Shown: positions 18,466 through 27,344 of the stretch, piece after piece | How the letters are laid out: each line of letters opens with the position of its first letter | How positions within the stretch are numbered: the stretch's first letter is position 1 | Assembly (NCBI GenBank): GCA_016713325.1 | Contig: JADJPJ010000009.1 | Location: 1-36,589 of the forward strand | Length of the DNA stretch: 36,589 nt | Source of the DNA: Candidatus Flexifilum affinis | GTDB lineage: Bacteria; Chloroflexota; Anaerolineae; Aggregatilineales; Phototrophicaceae | Reading direction: 5' to 3' | Program-made: the position numbers and the translations under genes | The notes under the pieces: generated by a model | The model's input: only the letters and a program-made list of their open reading frames with translations | Told to the model about the DNA's origin: nothing | Databases searched by the model: none

Positions 18466-19496
18466 ATGGATGAATCGCGCGAATACACCATTGCCGACGT
18501 GGCCAAACGGGCGGGTGTTTCCATCTCGACCGTGTCACGCATCCTGAATGGTAAGCAGGATGTTGCCGCCGCAACGCGCGAGCGGGTCAAGCAGGTGATT
18601 GACGAATTGGGCTACACGCCCCATGCCCAGGCGCGCAGCCTGCGGGCGGGCAAGACCCACAGCATCGCTATGGTCTTTCCACAGAAGAATCCGGCCACCA
18701 CGCCCTTCAATCCGCTGGATCTGGAATTCATGGTCGGCAGTGCGACGGCTGCCGGGGAACGCTCCTTCTTCTTCAATCTGGTCACGGCTCATCTCAATAA
18801 GCGCGCGCTCCTGGAGATGGTTCGCAGCGCTCAGGTGGACGGCGCGATCCTGATGCAGATCCACGTCCAGGACTGGCGTGTCGAACTGCTGCGCGAGAAG
18901 GGGTTTCCCTTTGTGATGATTGGCCACGCGGCGGAAAACACGGGGATCAGCTTCGTCGATCTCGACTTCGAGATGGCGGCGCAGGTGGCCTTCGAGCATC
19001 TGATCGGCCTTGGGCACCGCCAGATCGCTTTCTGGGGCACCCTCGCGAACTCCACGAAACCGGCTATGGCCCGGCGCTGCGCTCCTGGCAGGGCTGCGAA
19101 ACCGCGCTGAAGACGCACGGCATCGAGCCTATTCATCGCGAGATCGGTTTCTCGGCCAACGGGATCACCCAGCAGACGCTCGACCTGCTGGATGAGCACC
19201 CGGCGCTGACCGCCATTTTTACGACGCATGCCCATGCCGCGCTGCACATCATCCAGGCGCTGGATGCACGCGGCCGGCATATTCCTCAGGATTTCTCGGT
19301 GATCGCCGTGACGGATACACGCATCGCCGAGCTGAGCAGCCCGAAGATGACGCACATCGACTTTCCGGCCTACGAGATGGGCTACAAGGCGGCGTCGATG
19401 CTGATTCGCATGCTGAAGGGCGAAACCGAGGCGCCGGAACAAATCGTTATCCCCCCCCGGCTGGTACTGTGTGACAGCACCGGCCCGGTGAAGTGA
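18466..19496 (+). CDS. LacI family transcriptional regulator, one frameshift
   Basis: The N-terminal helix-turn-helix TIADVAKRAGVSISTVSRIL is followed by the hinge RVKQVIDELGYTPHAQARSL. The periplasmic-binding-protein-like effector domain contains VDGAILMQIHVQDWRVELL, FVMIGHAAENTGISFVDLD and EHLIGLGHRQIAFWG. After an indel near 19055 it reads ETGYGPALRSWQGCETAL, LLDEHPALTAIFTTHAHAAL and MTHIDFPAYEMGYKAASMLI. Adding one C to the TCC preceding ACGAAACC restores the frame and gives about 343 residues, the family norm. It lies upstream of the ABC and xylosidase genes and probably represses them until an alpha-xyloside or its product binds. It likely represses itself through the operator at 18421. 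Confidence 0.9.
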
Positions 19497-19605
19497 TCTA
19501 TCCGCAGGATCTGAGTTGAGGAGGCCGGGAAACAACTGAACGAGCCACGAACGCAGTTTCGAGACAAGACCAGGAGACCGCACGATGAGATGCACTCAAC
19601 ACGGG

Positions 19606-19668
19606 TTCATGCCGCTCTAAACGGGGCTTGCCGGAAAACAATCCCCTCCGCAGCAGAGACGGCATGAA
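19606..19668. repeat. Inverted repeat upstream of the solute-binding protein gene
   Basis: TTCATGCCG at 19606-19614 is matched by its complement CGGCATGAA at 19660-19668, with partly matching flanks (CTCT / AGAG). The 45-bp spacing suggests a long-loop mRNA structure or a pair of regulator half-sites ahead of the sugar transporter. No copy of the lacI operator is visible between 19497 and 19718. GGAGAG at 19704-19709 is the ribosome binding site of the next gene. Confidence 0.35.
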
Positions 19669-19718
19669 CGTCACCATTATAGTCACACCTGCATATTCGA
19701 TCTGGAGAGTGTTCCACT

Positions 19719-21002
19719 ATGTTCAAGAAACTCACCCGGCTGGTGCCGGTCCTTTTGACGATCCTCCTCCTGGCAGTGAGCGTTGCCAGCGCGCAGGATG
19801 CAACCACGCTGCGAATTTGGCACTACGAGGCCGCCGACAGCGCCATGGGTATTGCCTGGGATGCGGCGATGGTCAAGTTCCAGGAGATGCACCCAGAGGT
19901 CACGATCGAGTTCGAACTGAAGACCTTCGAGCAGATTCAGCAGACGGGGCAGATGGTGCTGAACTCGGCCGAGGCGCCGGATGTCATGGAAATCAACAAG
20001 GGCAACGCCACGGCCGGCCTGTATGCCTCGCAGGGCCTGCTGACCGACCTGACCGAGGTCGCGGCGGAACGCGGTTGGGATGAGATCCTCAGCCCCAGTG
20101 TCCTGACGACCAGTCGCTATGACGCCAACGGCATTATGGGCAGCGGTCCGCTCTATGGCGTGACCAACTATGGCGAATTCGTCATGGTCTATTACAACAA
20201 GACCATGTTCGAGGAGCGGGGCATGGCAGTCCCGACCAGCTATGAGGAACTGACGGCGATCGCCGACCAGTTTGTCGCCGAAGGCATTGTCCCGTTCGCG
20301 CTGGGCGATCTCGACAAGTGGCCGCTGACGCACAACTACTACGAACTGGTGCTGTACGGCGCGGACCGCGATTTTGTCAATGCTTATGAACTGTACCAGG
20401 GTGACCTCGACTTCCAGAATTCGCCGCTTGCCACGGGCGCGCAGCTTCTGGTCGAACAGGTCGAGAAGGGTTACTTCAGCCCCGAGGCGCTGGGGATGAC
20501 CTATGACGATGCCAATGCCGGATTCGTTCAGGGCACGTACCCGATGGATCTGACCGGAAGCTGGGCGTTTGGTGGGTTCAGCACCAGCATCACCGACTTC
20601 GAGTGGGGCATCTTCCTCATGCCGGGCAAGACGCTGAACACCGGCTCGGGCGGCAATCTGTGGGTGGTGCCGACGGGCGCAGTGAACAAAGACCTCGCCT
20701 ACGAGTTCATCGATCTGACCCTGTCGCCGGAAATTCAGAGCATCCTGGCGAATGCTGGCGGCATCCCGGTCAACGCCGACCTGTCGCAGATCGCCGACCC
20801 GAAGACGCTGGAGCTGAACACCGCCTTCAGCACGCTGGTCGCCAACGACGGGCTGGCCTTCTATCCCGACTGGCCCGCACCGGGCTACATGGATGTTCTG
20901 GGTGCGGGTTTGCAGGATTTGTTCACCGGCGCAGTGGACGTTCCTACGTTCAGCGATGCCATCGCCGCACCCTGGCTGGACTACAAGTCCTTCCTCGGAT
21001 AG
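19719..21002 (+). CDS. Extracellular solute-binding protein of a sugar ABC importer (family 1)
   Basis: The 427-residue product is intact. It starts with a type I signal peptide (MFKKLTRLVPVLLTILLLAV, then VASA-QD), with an AxA-like cleavage site and no lipobox cysteine. The mature part begins TTLRIWHYEAADS, a family-1 sugar-binding start. It includes KTFEQIQQTGQMVLNSAEAP followed by DVMEINKGNA, LYGVTNYGEFVMVYYNKTMF (the hinge motif), and a C-terminal GGNLWVVPTGAVNKDLAYEF. It captures the sugar outside the membrane for the two permeases downstream. The xylosidase in the same operon points to an alpha-xyloside or xylo-oligosaccharide. No ATPase gene is present, so a shared MsmK/UgpC-type ATPase encoded elsewhere is expected. 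Confidence 0.93.
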   Translation: MFKKLTRLVPVLLTILLLAVSVASAQDATTLRIWHYEAADSAMGIAWDAAMVKFQEMHPEVTIEFELKTFEQIQQTGQMVLNSAEAPDVMEINKGNATAGLYASQGLLTDLTEVAAERGWDEILSPSVLTTSRYDANGIMGSGPLYGVTNYGEFVMVYYNKTMFEERGMAVPTSYEELTAIADQFVAEGIVPFALGDLDKWPLTHNYYELVLYGADRDFVNAYELYQGDLDFQNSPLATGAQLLVEQVEKGYFSPEALGMTYDDANAGFVQGTYPMDLTGSWAFGGFSTSITDFEWGIFLMPGKTLNTGSGGNLWVVPTGAVNKDLAYEFIDLTLSPEIQSILANAGGIPVNADLSQIADPKTLELNTAFSTLVANDGLAFYPDWPAPGYMDVLGAGLQDLFTGAVDVPTFSDAIAAPWLDYKSFLG

Positions 21003-21021
21003 ATCCTGAAGTTGAGCGCCA

Positions 21022-21045
21022 GCCCCCAGCCTATGCGCTGGGGGC
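21022..21045 (+). promoter_or_regulatory. GC-rich hairpin after the solute-binding protein gene
   Basis: GCCCCCAGC (21022-21030) pairs with GCTGGGGGC (21037-21045) around a 6-nt loop. No T-run follows, so it is more likely an mRNA-stabilising or partial-termination hairpin that keeps the binding protein more abundant than the permeases. Confidence 0.5.
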
Positions 21046-21118
21046 CGGCCTTCTGCGCTCGTCGGTGGGCACTGCGTGGGCCGTGCCTTCCCGCCCTGAC
21101 CCTGCATTTCGTTCGCGA

Positions 21119-21145
21119 GGGCGTCCTGGTTTTGCGAGGACGCCC
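21119..21145 (+). promoter_or_regulatory. Second hairpin before the permease gene
   Basis: GGGCGTCCT (21119-21127) pairs with AGGACGCCC (21137-21145) with a 9-nt loop. Together with the hairpin at 21022-21045 it fills the 161-bp space between the binding protein and permease genes. Confidence 0.5.
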
Positions 21146-21163
21146 CAGAAGGCGCATTCTGCC

Positions 21164-22066
21164 ATGACCCACAAGAGCTATTCGCCTTACAGGGGCTACG
21201 CGATCTTTCTCCTGCCCGGGATCGTCCTGTTCCTTGCGGTCATCGTCTTTCCATTTCTGGCCAATATCGCCGTCAGCTTCACTCGCTGGCGTGGCACCGG
21301 CGACCCCATCTGGATCGGGCTGGACAACTATGTGCGGGCCTTTGGCGATGCCGTCTTCTGGTCGTCGTTTCGCAACAACGTGGTGCTGCTCGTCGGTCTG
21401 GTGACGATCCCGACGATCATTGGGCTGGTGCTGGCCGTCGTGCTGTTCGACTTCGTCGGCAAACGCTTCGGCAACACCGTCGCCAGCCTGTTTCGCGCCG
21501 GCCTTTACCTGCCGCAGATCATCCCCGTCGTGGTCGCGGCCATCATCTGGCGCTGGGTCTACCAGCCGGACTGGGGCGTGTTCAATACGATCATCACATC
21601 GCTGGGTGGGGAGGGGCTGAACTGGCTGGGCAGCGCCGAACTGGCGCTTCCGTCGGTCCTGCTGATGCTGATCTGGTTTCAGATCGGGTATCCCCTGGTG
21701 ATCATCATGGCCGGCCTCCAGCGCATCGATCCGGAGCTGTACGAGGCGGCATCGATCGATGGGGCAAACTGGTCGCAGCGCATGTTCTCGATCACGCTGC
21801 CGCTGATCCGCCCTGAACTGTACGTCGTCATCCTGACGACCATGATCTACTCGCTGAAGACCTTCGCACCCATCTTTGCCATGACCCGCGGCGGCCCGGG
21901 GAACAGCACGATGGTCGCGTCCTATTTTGCCTATAAGAACTTCTTCGAGAACTCGAACGTCGGTTACGGCTCAACCATGGCGACGGTGCTGACGGTCGTG
22001 ATCATCGTGATCACCATCTTTTACATTCGCCTGCAAACCAGGCAGGAACAGCGAGAGGGATTGTAG
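21164..22066 (+). CDS. Sugar ABC importer permease (MalF/UgpA type)
   Basis: The 300-residue product has six or so membrane helices, including GYAIFLLPGIVLFLAVIVFP, LPQIIPVVVAAIIWRWVYQP and LPSVLLMLIWFQIGYPLVII. The EAA loop that docks the ATPase is YEAASIDGANWSQRMFSITL followed by PLIRPEL. I chose ATG 21164 because the helix pattern starts directly after MTHKSYSPYRGYAIF; the open frame extends far upstream only as chance. It pairs with the permease gene that begins 3 bp downstream. It acts in the cytoplasmic membrane with the binding protein encoded just before it. Confidence 0.93.
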   Translation: MTHKSYSPYRGYAIFLLPGIVLFLAVIVFPFLANIAVSFTRWRGTGDPIWIGLDNYVRAFGDAVFWSSFRNNVVLLVGLVTIPTIIGLVLAVVLFDFVGKRFGNTVASLFRAGLYLPQIIPVVVAAIIWRWVYQPDWGVFNTIITSLGGEGLNWLGSAELALPSVLLMLIWFQIGYPLVIIMAGLQRIDPELYEAASIDGANWSQRMFSITLPLIRPELYVVILTTMIYSLKTFAPIFAMTRGGPGNSTMVASYFAYKNFFENSNVGYGSTMATVLTVVIIVITIFYIRLQTRQEQREGL

Positions 22067-22069
22067 GCC

Positions 22070-22945
22070 ATGGCGGCGGACACTCTATCACTCCCGGCGT
22101 CCCGCAGCCATCGGCCTACGGCCAACCGGCGCGCACTGGACATCGTGCTGCTGCTGGCGCTGATCGCCCTGCTGGTGGTCATGCTCTTCCCGGTGTTCAT
22201 CGTCATCATCAATTCGTTCAAGACCGAGGCCGAGTACTACGCCAACGGGCCTTTCGCGCTTCCAACTGGCCTGAATATGGAGATTATTCAGAGCGCCTGG
22301 GAGCGGTCAGACTATACGACCAAGCTGATCAACAGCATCGAGATCAGCCTGTCAGTGGCGGTGCTGGCGACGATCATTTCGATGCTCAACGCCTTCGCGC
22401 TCGGCATCGGCAAGGTGCGCGGGCGGTCGGTGCTGCTGGTCATGTTTCTGCTGGCGATCACCCTGCCGCCGGAGGCACTGGCTTACCCGCTGTACTATCT
22501 GGTCAAGGCGCTCGGCCTGTACGACACCAAGATCAGCCTGATCATTATCACGGCGGTGTTCCACAGCGCCTATGGGACGTACCTGATGACCTCAGTGCTG
22601 CGGTCGTTCAACCGCGAATTCATCGAGGCGGGGATCATCGACGGCTGCAACAAGCTCCAACTGCTGTACCGGATCATCGTGCCGCTGAACTTCCCGGCGC
22701 TGTCCGTCCTGTTCGTGTTCTTCTTCATCTGGACGTGGAACGACTTCTTCCTGCCGCTGATCTTCCTGGTGTCCAACGCCAACCAGACCGTGCCGGTGGC
22801 TCTGGCCCTGGCTCGCAATGAGCGCAACCTGGTCATCACCACGCAGAGCGCCACGGCGCTGCTCGGCATTCTGCCATGTCTGATCTTCTTCATTCTGTTC
22901 CAGAGGACGATGGCGCGTGGTATCACCGCCGGCAGCCTCAAGTAA
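22070..22945 (+). CDS. Sugar ABC importer permease (MalG/UgpE type)
   Basis: The 291-residue product has a basic N-terminus and a first helix, IVLLLALIALLVVMLFPVFI. It continues with INSFKTEAEYYANGPFALPT, LLVMFLLAITLPPEALAYPL, the EAA-type loop FIEAGIIDGCNKLQLLYRII followed by VPLNFPAL, and ends RTMARGITAGSLK, which is typical of MalG-like subunits. It starts 3 bp after its partner and is followed after 12 bp by the xylosidase gene, so all are co-transcribed. The frame is intact. Confidence 0.93.
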   Translation: MAADTLSLPASRSHRPTANRRALDIVLLLALIALLVVMLFPVFIVIINSFKTEAEYYANGPFALPTGLNMEIIQSAWERSDYTTKLINSIEISLSVAVLATIISMLNAFALGIGKVRGRSVLLVMFLLAITLPPEALAYPLYYLVKALGLYDTKISLIIITAVFHSAYGTYLMTSVLRSFNREFIEAGIIDGCNKLQLLYRIIVPLNFPALSVLFVFFFIWTWNDFFLPLIFLVSNANQTVPVALALARNERNLVITTQSATALLGILPCLIFFILFQRTMARGITAGSLK

Positions 22946-22957
22946 GGACATCCGATC

Positions 22958-24999
22958 GTGAAATTCGAGTTAGGACAGTGGCTTCTTCTGCCCGGTGTGC
23001 AGGCCATCTACGCGCGCACCGTCACCGACGTGCGCATTGAGGATGAAGGCCGCGCGCTGGTGGTCACGGGCTACGACCACGAGGTTCGGGGCGCAGCAGC
23101 TTCCTGCACGGATCGGTCATTGTGGCCCGCTTCACCTCGCCGATGCCCAACGTCATCCGCGTGCAGCTCAATCATTTCAAGGGACGGAAGCCGCGCCATC
23201 CGGCCTTCGACCTCGACTACAGCCTGGTCAACCGTGAGGCCGAGATCGGCAATGACGAGACCCATGCCTGGCTGAAGACTGGCGATCTGTCGGTCGTCGT
23301 GCCCGTGAGCGGGGACTGGAACTACACCTTCCTGCGCGCCGGAACACCCGTCACCGACAGCGGCTGGAAAGCCACGGGGCTGATGCGCAAGGATGGCGAG
23401 ACCTACCTGCGGGAGCAGCTATCGCTGGGACCCGGCGAACTGGTGTATGGGCTGGGCGAGCGCTTCACCCCCTTCGTGAAAAACGGCCAGACGGTCGAGT
23501 CCTGGAACGAGGATGGCGGCACGCTTTCGGAGTATGCCTACAAGACCGTGCCGTTCTACGTCACCAGTGAGGGCTATGGCGTGCTGGTCAATCACCCCGG
23601 CAGGGTCAGCTTCGAGGTGGCGTCGCACCACGTGACCCGCGTGCAGTTCAGCGCCGCTGGTCACGAACTGGATTACTACCTGTTCGGCGGGCCAACGATC
23701 AGGACGCGCTGGAGCAGTACACCGCGCTGAGCGGTCGCCCGCCGCTCCTGCCGGACTGGTCGTATGGCCTGTGGCTGTCGACATCGTTCACCACCAGCTA
23801 TGACGAGGCCACCATCATGGCCAACATCGACCGCATGGCGGCGCTGGGGATCCCGGTCAGCGTCTTCCACTTCGACTGCTTCTGGATGCGCGAGCTGACC
23901 TGGACCAGCCTGGTCTGGGATCCGCGCAACTTCCCCGACCCGGCAGGCCTGCTCCAGCGCATCAAGGCCAAGGGGATTCGCATCTGCGTGTGGATCAACC
24001 CGTACATTGCCGAGGAGTCAGCGCTCTTTGCCGAGGGTGCGGCGGCGGGCTACTTGCTGCAAACCCCCGAGGGTGACGTCTATCAGGTTGACGACTGGCA
24101 GCCGGGGCTGTCGTTTGTCGACTTCACCAACCCGGACGCTCGCGCCTGGTTCGCCGGCAAGCTGCGGACCCTGCTCGACATGGGCGTGGACACCTTCAAA
24201 ACGGACTTTGGCGAGCGCATCCCGACCGCGGTAAGCTATTTCGACGGCTCCGACCCGGAGCGGATGCACAACACCTACACCTACCTGTACAACCAGACCG
24301 TCTTCGACCTGCTGGAAGAGGTCAAAGGCGAGGTGAGGCGGTGGTTTTCGCCCGGTCGGCCACTACCGGTGGGCAGAAGTTCCCGGTGCACTGGGGCGGC
24401 GACAACACCTCGTCGTACCCGTCGATGGCCGAGACGCTGCGCGGCGGGCTATCGCTGAGTCTGTGTGGTTTCTGTTACTGGAGCCACGACATCAGTGGCT
24501 TCAACGAGACGGCCACGCCCGATCTGTACAAGCGCTGGGTGGCCTTCGGACTGCTGTCCTCACACAGCCGCCTGCACGGGTCGAGCAGCGCCCGCTTCCC
24601 TGGCTGTTTGACGAGGAAGCGCCGGAGGTGCTGCGTCACTTTGTCAACCTGAAGGCGCATTTGATGCCGTACCTCTCTGACGTGGCCAAGGAGGCGAATT
24701 CGCGCGGCTTGCCGATGATGCGGCCGATGGTGCTGGAATTCCCGGAGGACCCGACCTGCAAGACGCTCGACATGCAGTACATGCTGGGCGAGGCGCTGCT
24801 GGTCGCGCCGATCTTCCGCGCCGACGGCGTGGCGCAGTACTATCTGCCGCCGGGAACATGGCGCAACCTGCTGACCGGCGAGGTGGCCGACGGCGGTCGC
24901 TGGCGTAAGGAGCCGCACGACTACTTCAGCCTGCCACTGTGGGTCCACGTCGAGCGCGGCGCGGCCTGGGACTGCCTGGGCGGGTATCCGTCCCCTTAA
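22958..24999 (+). CDS. yicI: GH31 alpha-xylosidase (YicI-like), four frameshifts
   Basis: This cytoplasmic enzyme releases alpha-linked xylose from imported oligosaccharides. Landmarks are YGLGERFTPFVKNGQTVESW in the N-terminal beta-sandwich, then VFHFDCFWMRELTWTSLVWD in the barrel. The catalytic nucleophile lies in DTFKTDFGERIP (Asp of KTDFGE). The acid/base is the Asp in FPVHWGGDNTSSYPSMAETL, and FCYWSHDISGF and FGLLSSHSRLHGS follow. The aligned pieces resemble E. coli YicI closely, including the KTDFGERIPT and DGSDPERMHN blocks. Breaks at about 23090, 23690, 24340 and 24600 are each repaired by one extra base in a short G or C run, giving about 680 residues. I read them as sequencing errors. 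A strong terminator follows at 25023. Confidence 0.9.
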
Positions 25000-25022
25000 T
25001 GACTCTGTTCTGCTGACATGGT

Positions 25023-25059
25023 GCACCGGGTACCTGAATACAGGTATCCGGTGCGTTTT
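25023..25059 (+). terminator. Rho-independent terminator of the xyloside operon
   Basis: A 14-bp stem (GCACCGGGTACCTG at 25023-25036 with 25041-25054, one G-T pair) closes a 4-nt loop and is followed by GTTTT. It lies 24 bp after the xylosidase stop codon. Confidence 0.85.
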
Positions 25060-25174
25060 GGATCTCTATGTCGACAATCCTCAAGCAAGTCCTGCAGACA
25101 ATGTTCACCGTGTACTATCATGCCTTTATGGTGATTGTGTTAGGTCGGACAAAAATATAGCCTTTAGAAAATTC

Positions 25175-25438
25175 ATGCTTCCAGTCGCGCTGCTTCTCTA
25201 TTTTGGCTGTTTGGCCGGCGTTTCGGCAGCACAAAGTGCCACGTTATATGGAACCACGACTCGACAAATACCACTGATCGCCCTTCTGATCGGCGCGGTA
25301 ACCACTTTCACGCTCTATTTCTTGCTGAACGACCCCAGCACTTTCATCGTGGGAACCGCATTGGTGATAGCGGCCGTATCCGCGGCATTGTCACTTGTGA
25401 ACCTGCGATTCCTTTTTCCAACCAGAAGGGCTGGATGA
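25175..25438 (+). CDS. Small membrane protein, unknown function
   Basis: The 87-residue product has three hydrophobic stretches: LPVALLLYFGCLAGVSAA, IPLIALLIGAVTTFTLYFLL and FIVGTALVIAAVSAALSLV. It ends with a short basic tail (RFLFPTRRAG). The frame is open from 25058, but the ATG at 25175 puts the first helix at the N-terminus and is the likelier start. No ribosome binding site stands out and I do not recognise a family, so the gene call itself is uncertain. It lies alone between the xyloside-operon terminator and the promoter of the next operon. Confidence 0.4.
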   Translation: MLPVALLLYFGCLAGVSAAQSATLYGTTTRQIPLIALLIGAVTTFTLYFLLNDPSTFIVGTALVIAAVSAALSLVNLRFLFPTRRAG

Positions 25439-25510
25439 CGAACTTGCCTACTTTGTAAAGCCGACGAACATTCGAACTGGCCTCCAGGATTAGAGAATCA
25501 TGAGAGCGGC

Positions 25511-25541
25511 TTGAGGTTGCCGTTACGTCAACGCTTAGGAT
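25511..25541 (+). promoter_or_regulatory. MerR-type promoter with palindromic operator in a 19-bp spacer
   Basis: TTGAGG (25511-25516) and TAGGAT (25536-25541) are separated by 19 bp, the overlong spacing typical of MerR-controlled promoters. GTTGCCGTTACGTCAAC at 25516-25532 is a near-perfect palindrome (14 of 16 outer positions symmetric) lying almost entirely in that spacer. The operon it drives includes a MerR-family gene (26511), which fits autoregulation. Confidence 0.55.
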
Positions 25542-25579
25542 GCGGGCATTGGCGGCATAACAGCAGGAGCAAAGACCCC

Positions 25580-26483
25580 ATGACCGCATGTACCCCGATC
25601 CTCGTCCTTGGAGGCAGCGGCAAGACCGTCTGTCGCGTGATCGAACGGCTGCGCGCGCTGAACCTGCCGGTGCGTAGCGCGTCGCGTTCGACCCAACCTC
25701 CGTTCGATTGGAGCCAGCCAGAAACCTGGGCGGGTGCGGTGGAAGGCGCCGGCTCGATCTACATCACCTTTCAGCCCGACCTAGCCGTCCCCGGCTCGGA
25801 CGAGGCGATCCGCACCTTTGCCCGGCAAGCTGTGTCGAGCGGAGTCCGGCGGCTGGTGCTGCTTTCCGGTCGCGGCGAAGAGCAGGCGCAGGTCTGTGAG
25901 CAGATCGTTCAGGACGCGGGCGCCGAATGGACCATTGTGCGAGCGAGCTGGTTCAACCAGAATTTCAGCGAGGGCTTCCTGGCCGACTCGATCCAGAGCG
26001 GCGAGGTTGTGCTGCCCGTCGGCGGCGTGCTGGAGCCCTTCATCGACGCCGCGGATATCGCCGATGTTGTCGTGGCGGCGCTCACTGAAGATCGTCATGC
26101 CGGGCAGGTCTACGAAGTGAGCGGTCCACGGCTGATGACCTTTGCCCAGGCCGTCGCCGAAATCGCCGACGCGGCCGGTCGCGAAGTCCGTTTTGTCGAG
26201 GCCCCGACCGATGCTTATGCGGAAGGGATGCGCGCGGTCGGTCTGCCAGAAGACTACGTCTGGTTGGTAAACTTCCTGTTCACGACCGTGCTGGATGGGC
26301 GCAACAGCAGCCTGACCGACGGCGTGCAGCGCGCCCTTGGCCGGGCGCCGCGCGATTTCGCGGAGTATGTCCGCCGTACCGCCGCAACTGGTGTGTGGAG
26401 CGCTCCGGTTCCCGAAAGATGGCCGAAGCCATGGCGCCCGAAGCCATGGCGCCAGCGAAGGCACGGCGGTCGACTCGCGGTAA
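25580..26483 (+). CDS. NmrA-like NAD(P)-binding oxidoreductase (atypical SDR), 3' end uncertain
   Basis: The product starts MTACTPILVLGGSGKTVCRV with the nucleotide-binding loop GGSGKT. It continues with FQPDLAVPGSDEAIRTFARQ, RRLVLLSGRGEEQAQVCEQI, AEWTIVRASWFNQNFSEGFL and FIDAADIADVVVAALTEDRH. It ends in the family-typical LGRAPRDFAEYVRRTAATGV. AGGAG at 25565-25569 supports ATG 25580. The frame has no stop where the family normally ends and runs on to 27388 through the whole MerR gene. A +/-1 shift near 26400 would end it at the TAA 26481-26483, which I take as the likely end. NmrA-like proteins bind NAD(P) and may act as redox sensors or quinone/aldehyde reductases. It is co-transcribed with the MerR gene. 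Confidence 0.8.
26424..26453 (+). repeat. Exact 15-bp tandem duplication at the 3' end of the NmrA-like gene
   Basis: CGAAGCCATGGCGCC occurs twice head to tail (26424-26438 and 26439-26453). It adds KPWRP-type pentapeptides in the open frame, at the point where the NmrA-like protein should end, and may be a replication-slippage product. Confidence 0.8.
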
Positions 26484-26510
26484 ACGGGTCTCAGGCGAGG
26501 AGAGATCGCG

Positions 26511-27344
26511 ATGTTCACGGTGGGCGAATTTGCGACGCTGGCGCGCGTGTCGAAGCGGCTGCTGCGCTACTACGACGAGATCGATCTGTTCAGACCCGCC
26601 CACACCGACGCGGCGACCGGGTATCGCTTCTACACCGGCGAGCAGATGGCGCAGCTCAACCGCATCCTTGTGCTCAAGGATTTGGGCTTGTCGCTCGACC
26701 AGATCCGGCGGATGATGCGCGAGCCGGTGTCGACGGACGAGATGCAGGGCATGCTGCTGCTGAAGAAGGCGGAGATCGAGCAGATGCTGCGGCAGGAGCT
26801 TCAGCGCATCCGCAAGATCGAGGCGCGGCTGCATGCCATCGAGTCGATAGAGACGGAGGCGCCGCTCGACGTCGTCGTCAAGCCGATCCCGGCGCAGACG
26901 GCCTGGAGCGTGCATGCCGTATTCGACTCGTTTGCCGACGCAATGACCCTGCACCGCCAGATCGGGAAGTCGCTGCCGGCCCGCGCCGAGCATGGACTGA
27001 ACTTCACCATCTGCCACGATCAGGAGATGATCGACCAGAACCTGACGCTGGAGATCGGCCGACTGGTCGAGGCGCCCGCCCGCGATCACGCGCCGGTGCC
27101 GGTCCAGGGTGGGCTGACGCTTCACCTGCGGCAGCTCCCGGCGGTGGAGGCGATGGCGTCGACGGTGGTCAGTGGCGGTCTGGAGGCGCTGCACGCCGGC
27201 TATGGCCGGATGGCGCTGTGGGGGCAGGCGAATGGCTATCGCCTGGCCGGTCTGCCCCGCGAGATGCTGCTCAAAGCGCCGGAAGCCGACAACGGCCAGG
27301 ATATGGTGACGGAGATTCAGTTCCCGATCGAGGCGTCGCGCTGA
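26511..27344 (+). CDS. MerR family regulator with GyrI-like effector domain
   Basis: The 277-residue product has the MerR DNA-binding start MFTVGEFATLARVSKRLLRY followed by YDEIDLFRPAHTD and GYRFYTGEQMAQLNRILVLK. The dimerisation helix is MLLLKKAEIEQMLRQELQRI. Residues from about 120 on form a GyrI/BmrR-C-like small-molecule domain (VKPIPAQTAWSVHAVFDSF, then LEIGRLVEA, ending EIQFPIEASR). Members distort long-spacer promoters to activate them when a drug or other ligand binds. GAGGAGA just before ATG 26511 is a good ribosome binding site. Its 3' end overlaps the convergent dhaM gene by 28 bp. Confidence 0.92.
   Translation: MFTVGEFATLARVSKRLLRYYDEIDLFRPAHTDAATGYRFYTGEQMAQLNRILVLKDLGLSLDQIRRMMREPVSTDEMQGMLLLKKAEIEQMLRQELQRIRKIEARLHAIESIETEAPLDVVVKPIPAQTAWSVHAVFDSFADAMTLHRQIGKSLPARAEHGLNFTICHDQEMIDQNLTLEIGRLVEAPARDHAPVPVQGGLTLHLRQLPAVEAMASTVVSGGLEALHAGYGRMALWGQANGYRLAGLPREMLLKAPEADNGQDMVTEIQFPIEASR

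Noticed and set aside
19683..21107. A 474-residue minus-strand gene opposite the solute-binding protein
   Set aside because: It is an antisense shadow produced by high GC at third positions, with no family motifs. The plus strand is a clear family-1 binding protein.
20603..22066. A 487-residue permease with a long N-terminal extension
   Set aside because: The first 187 codons are out of frame over the binding-protein gene and the two hairpins. The membrane pattern starts right after ATG 21164.
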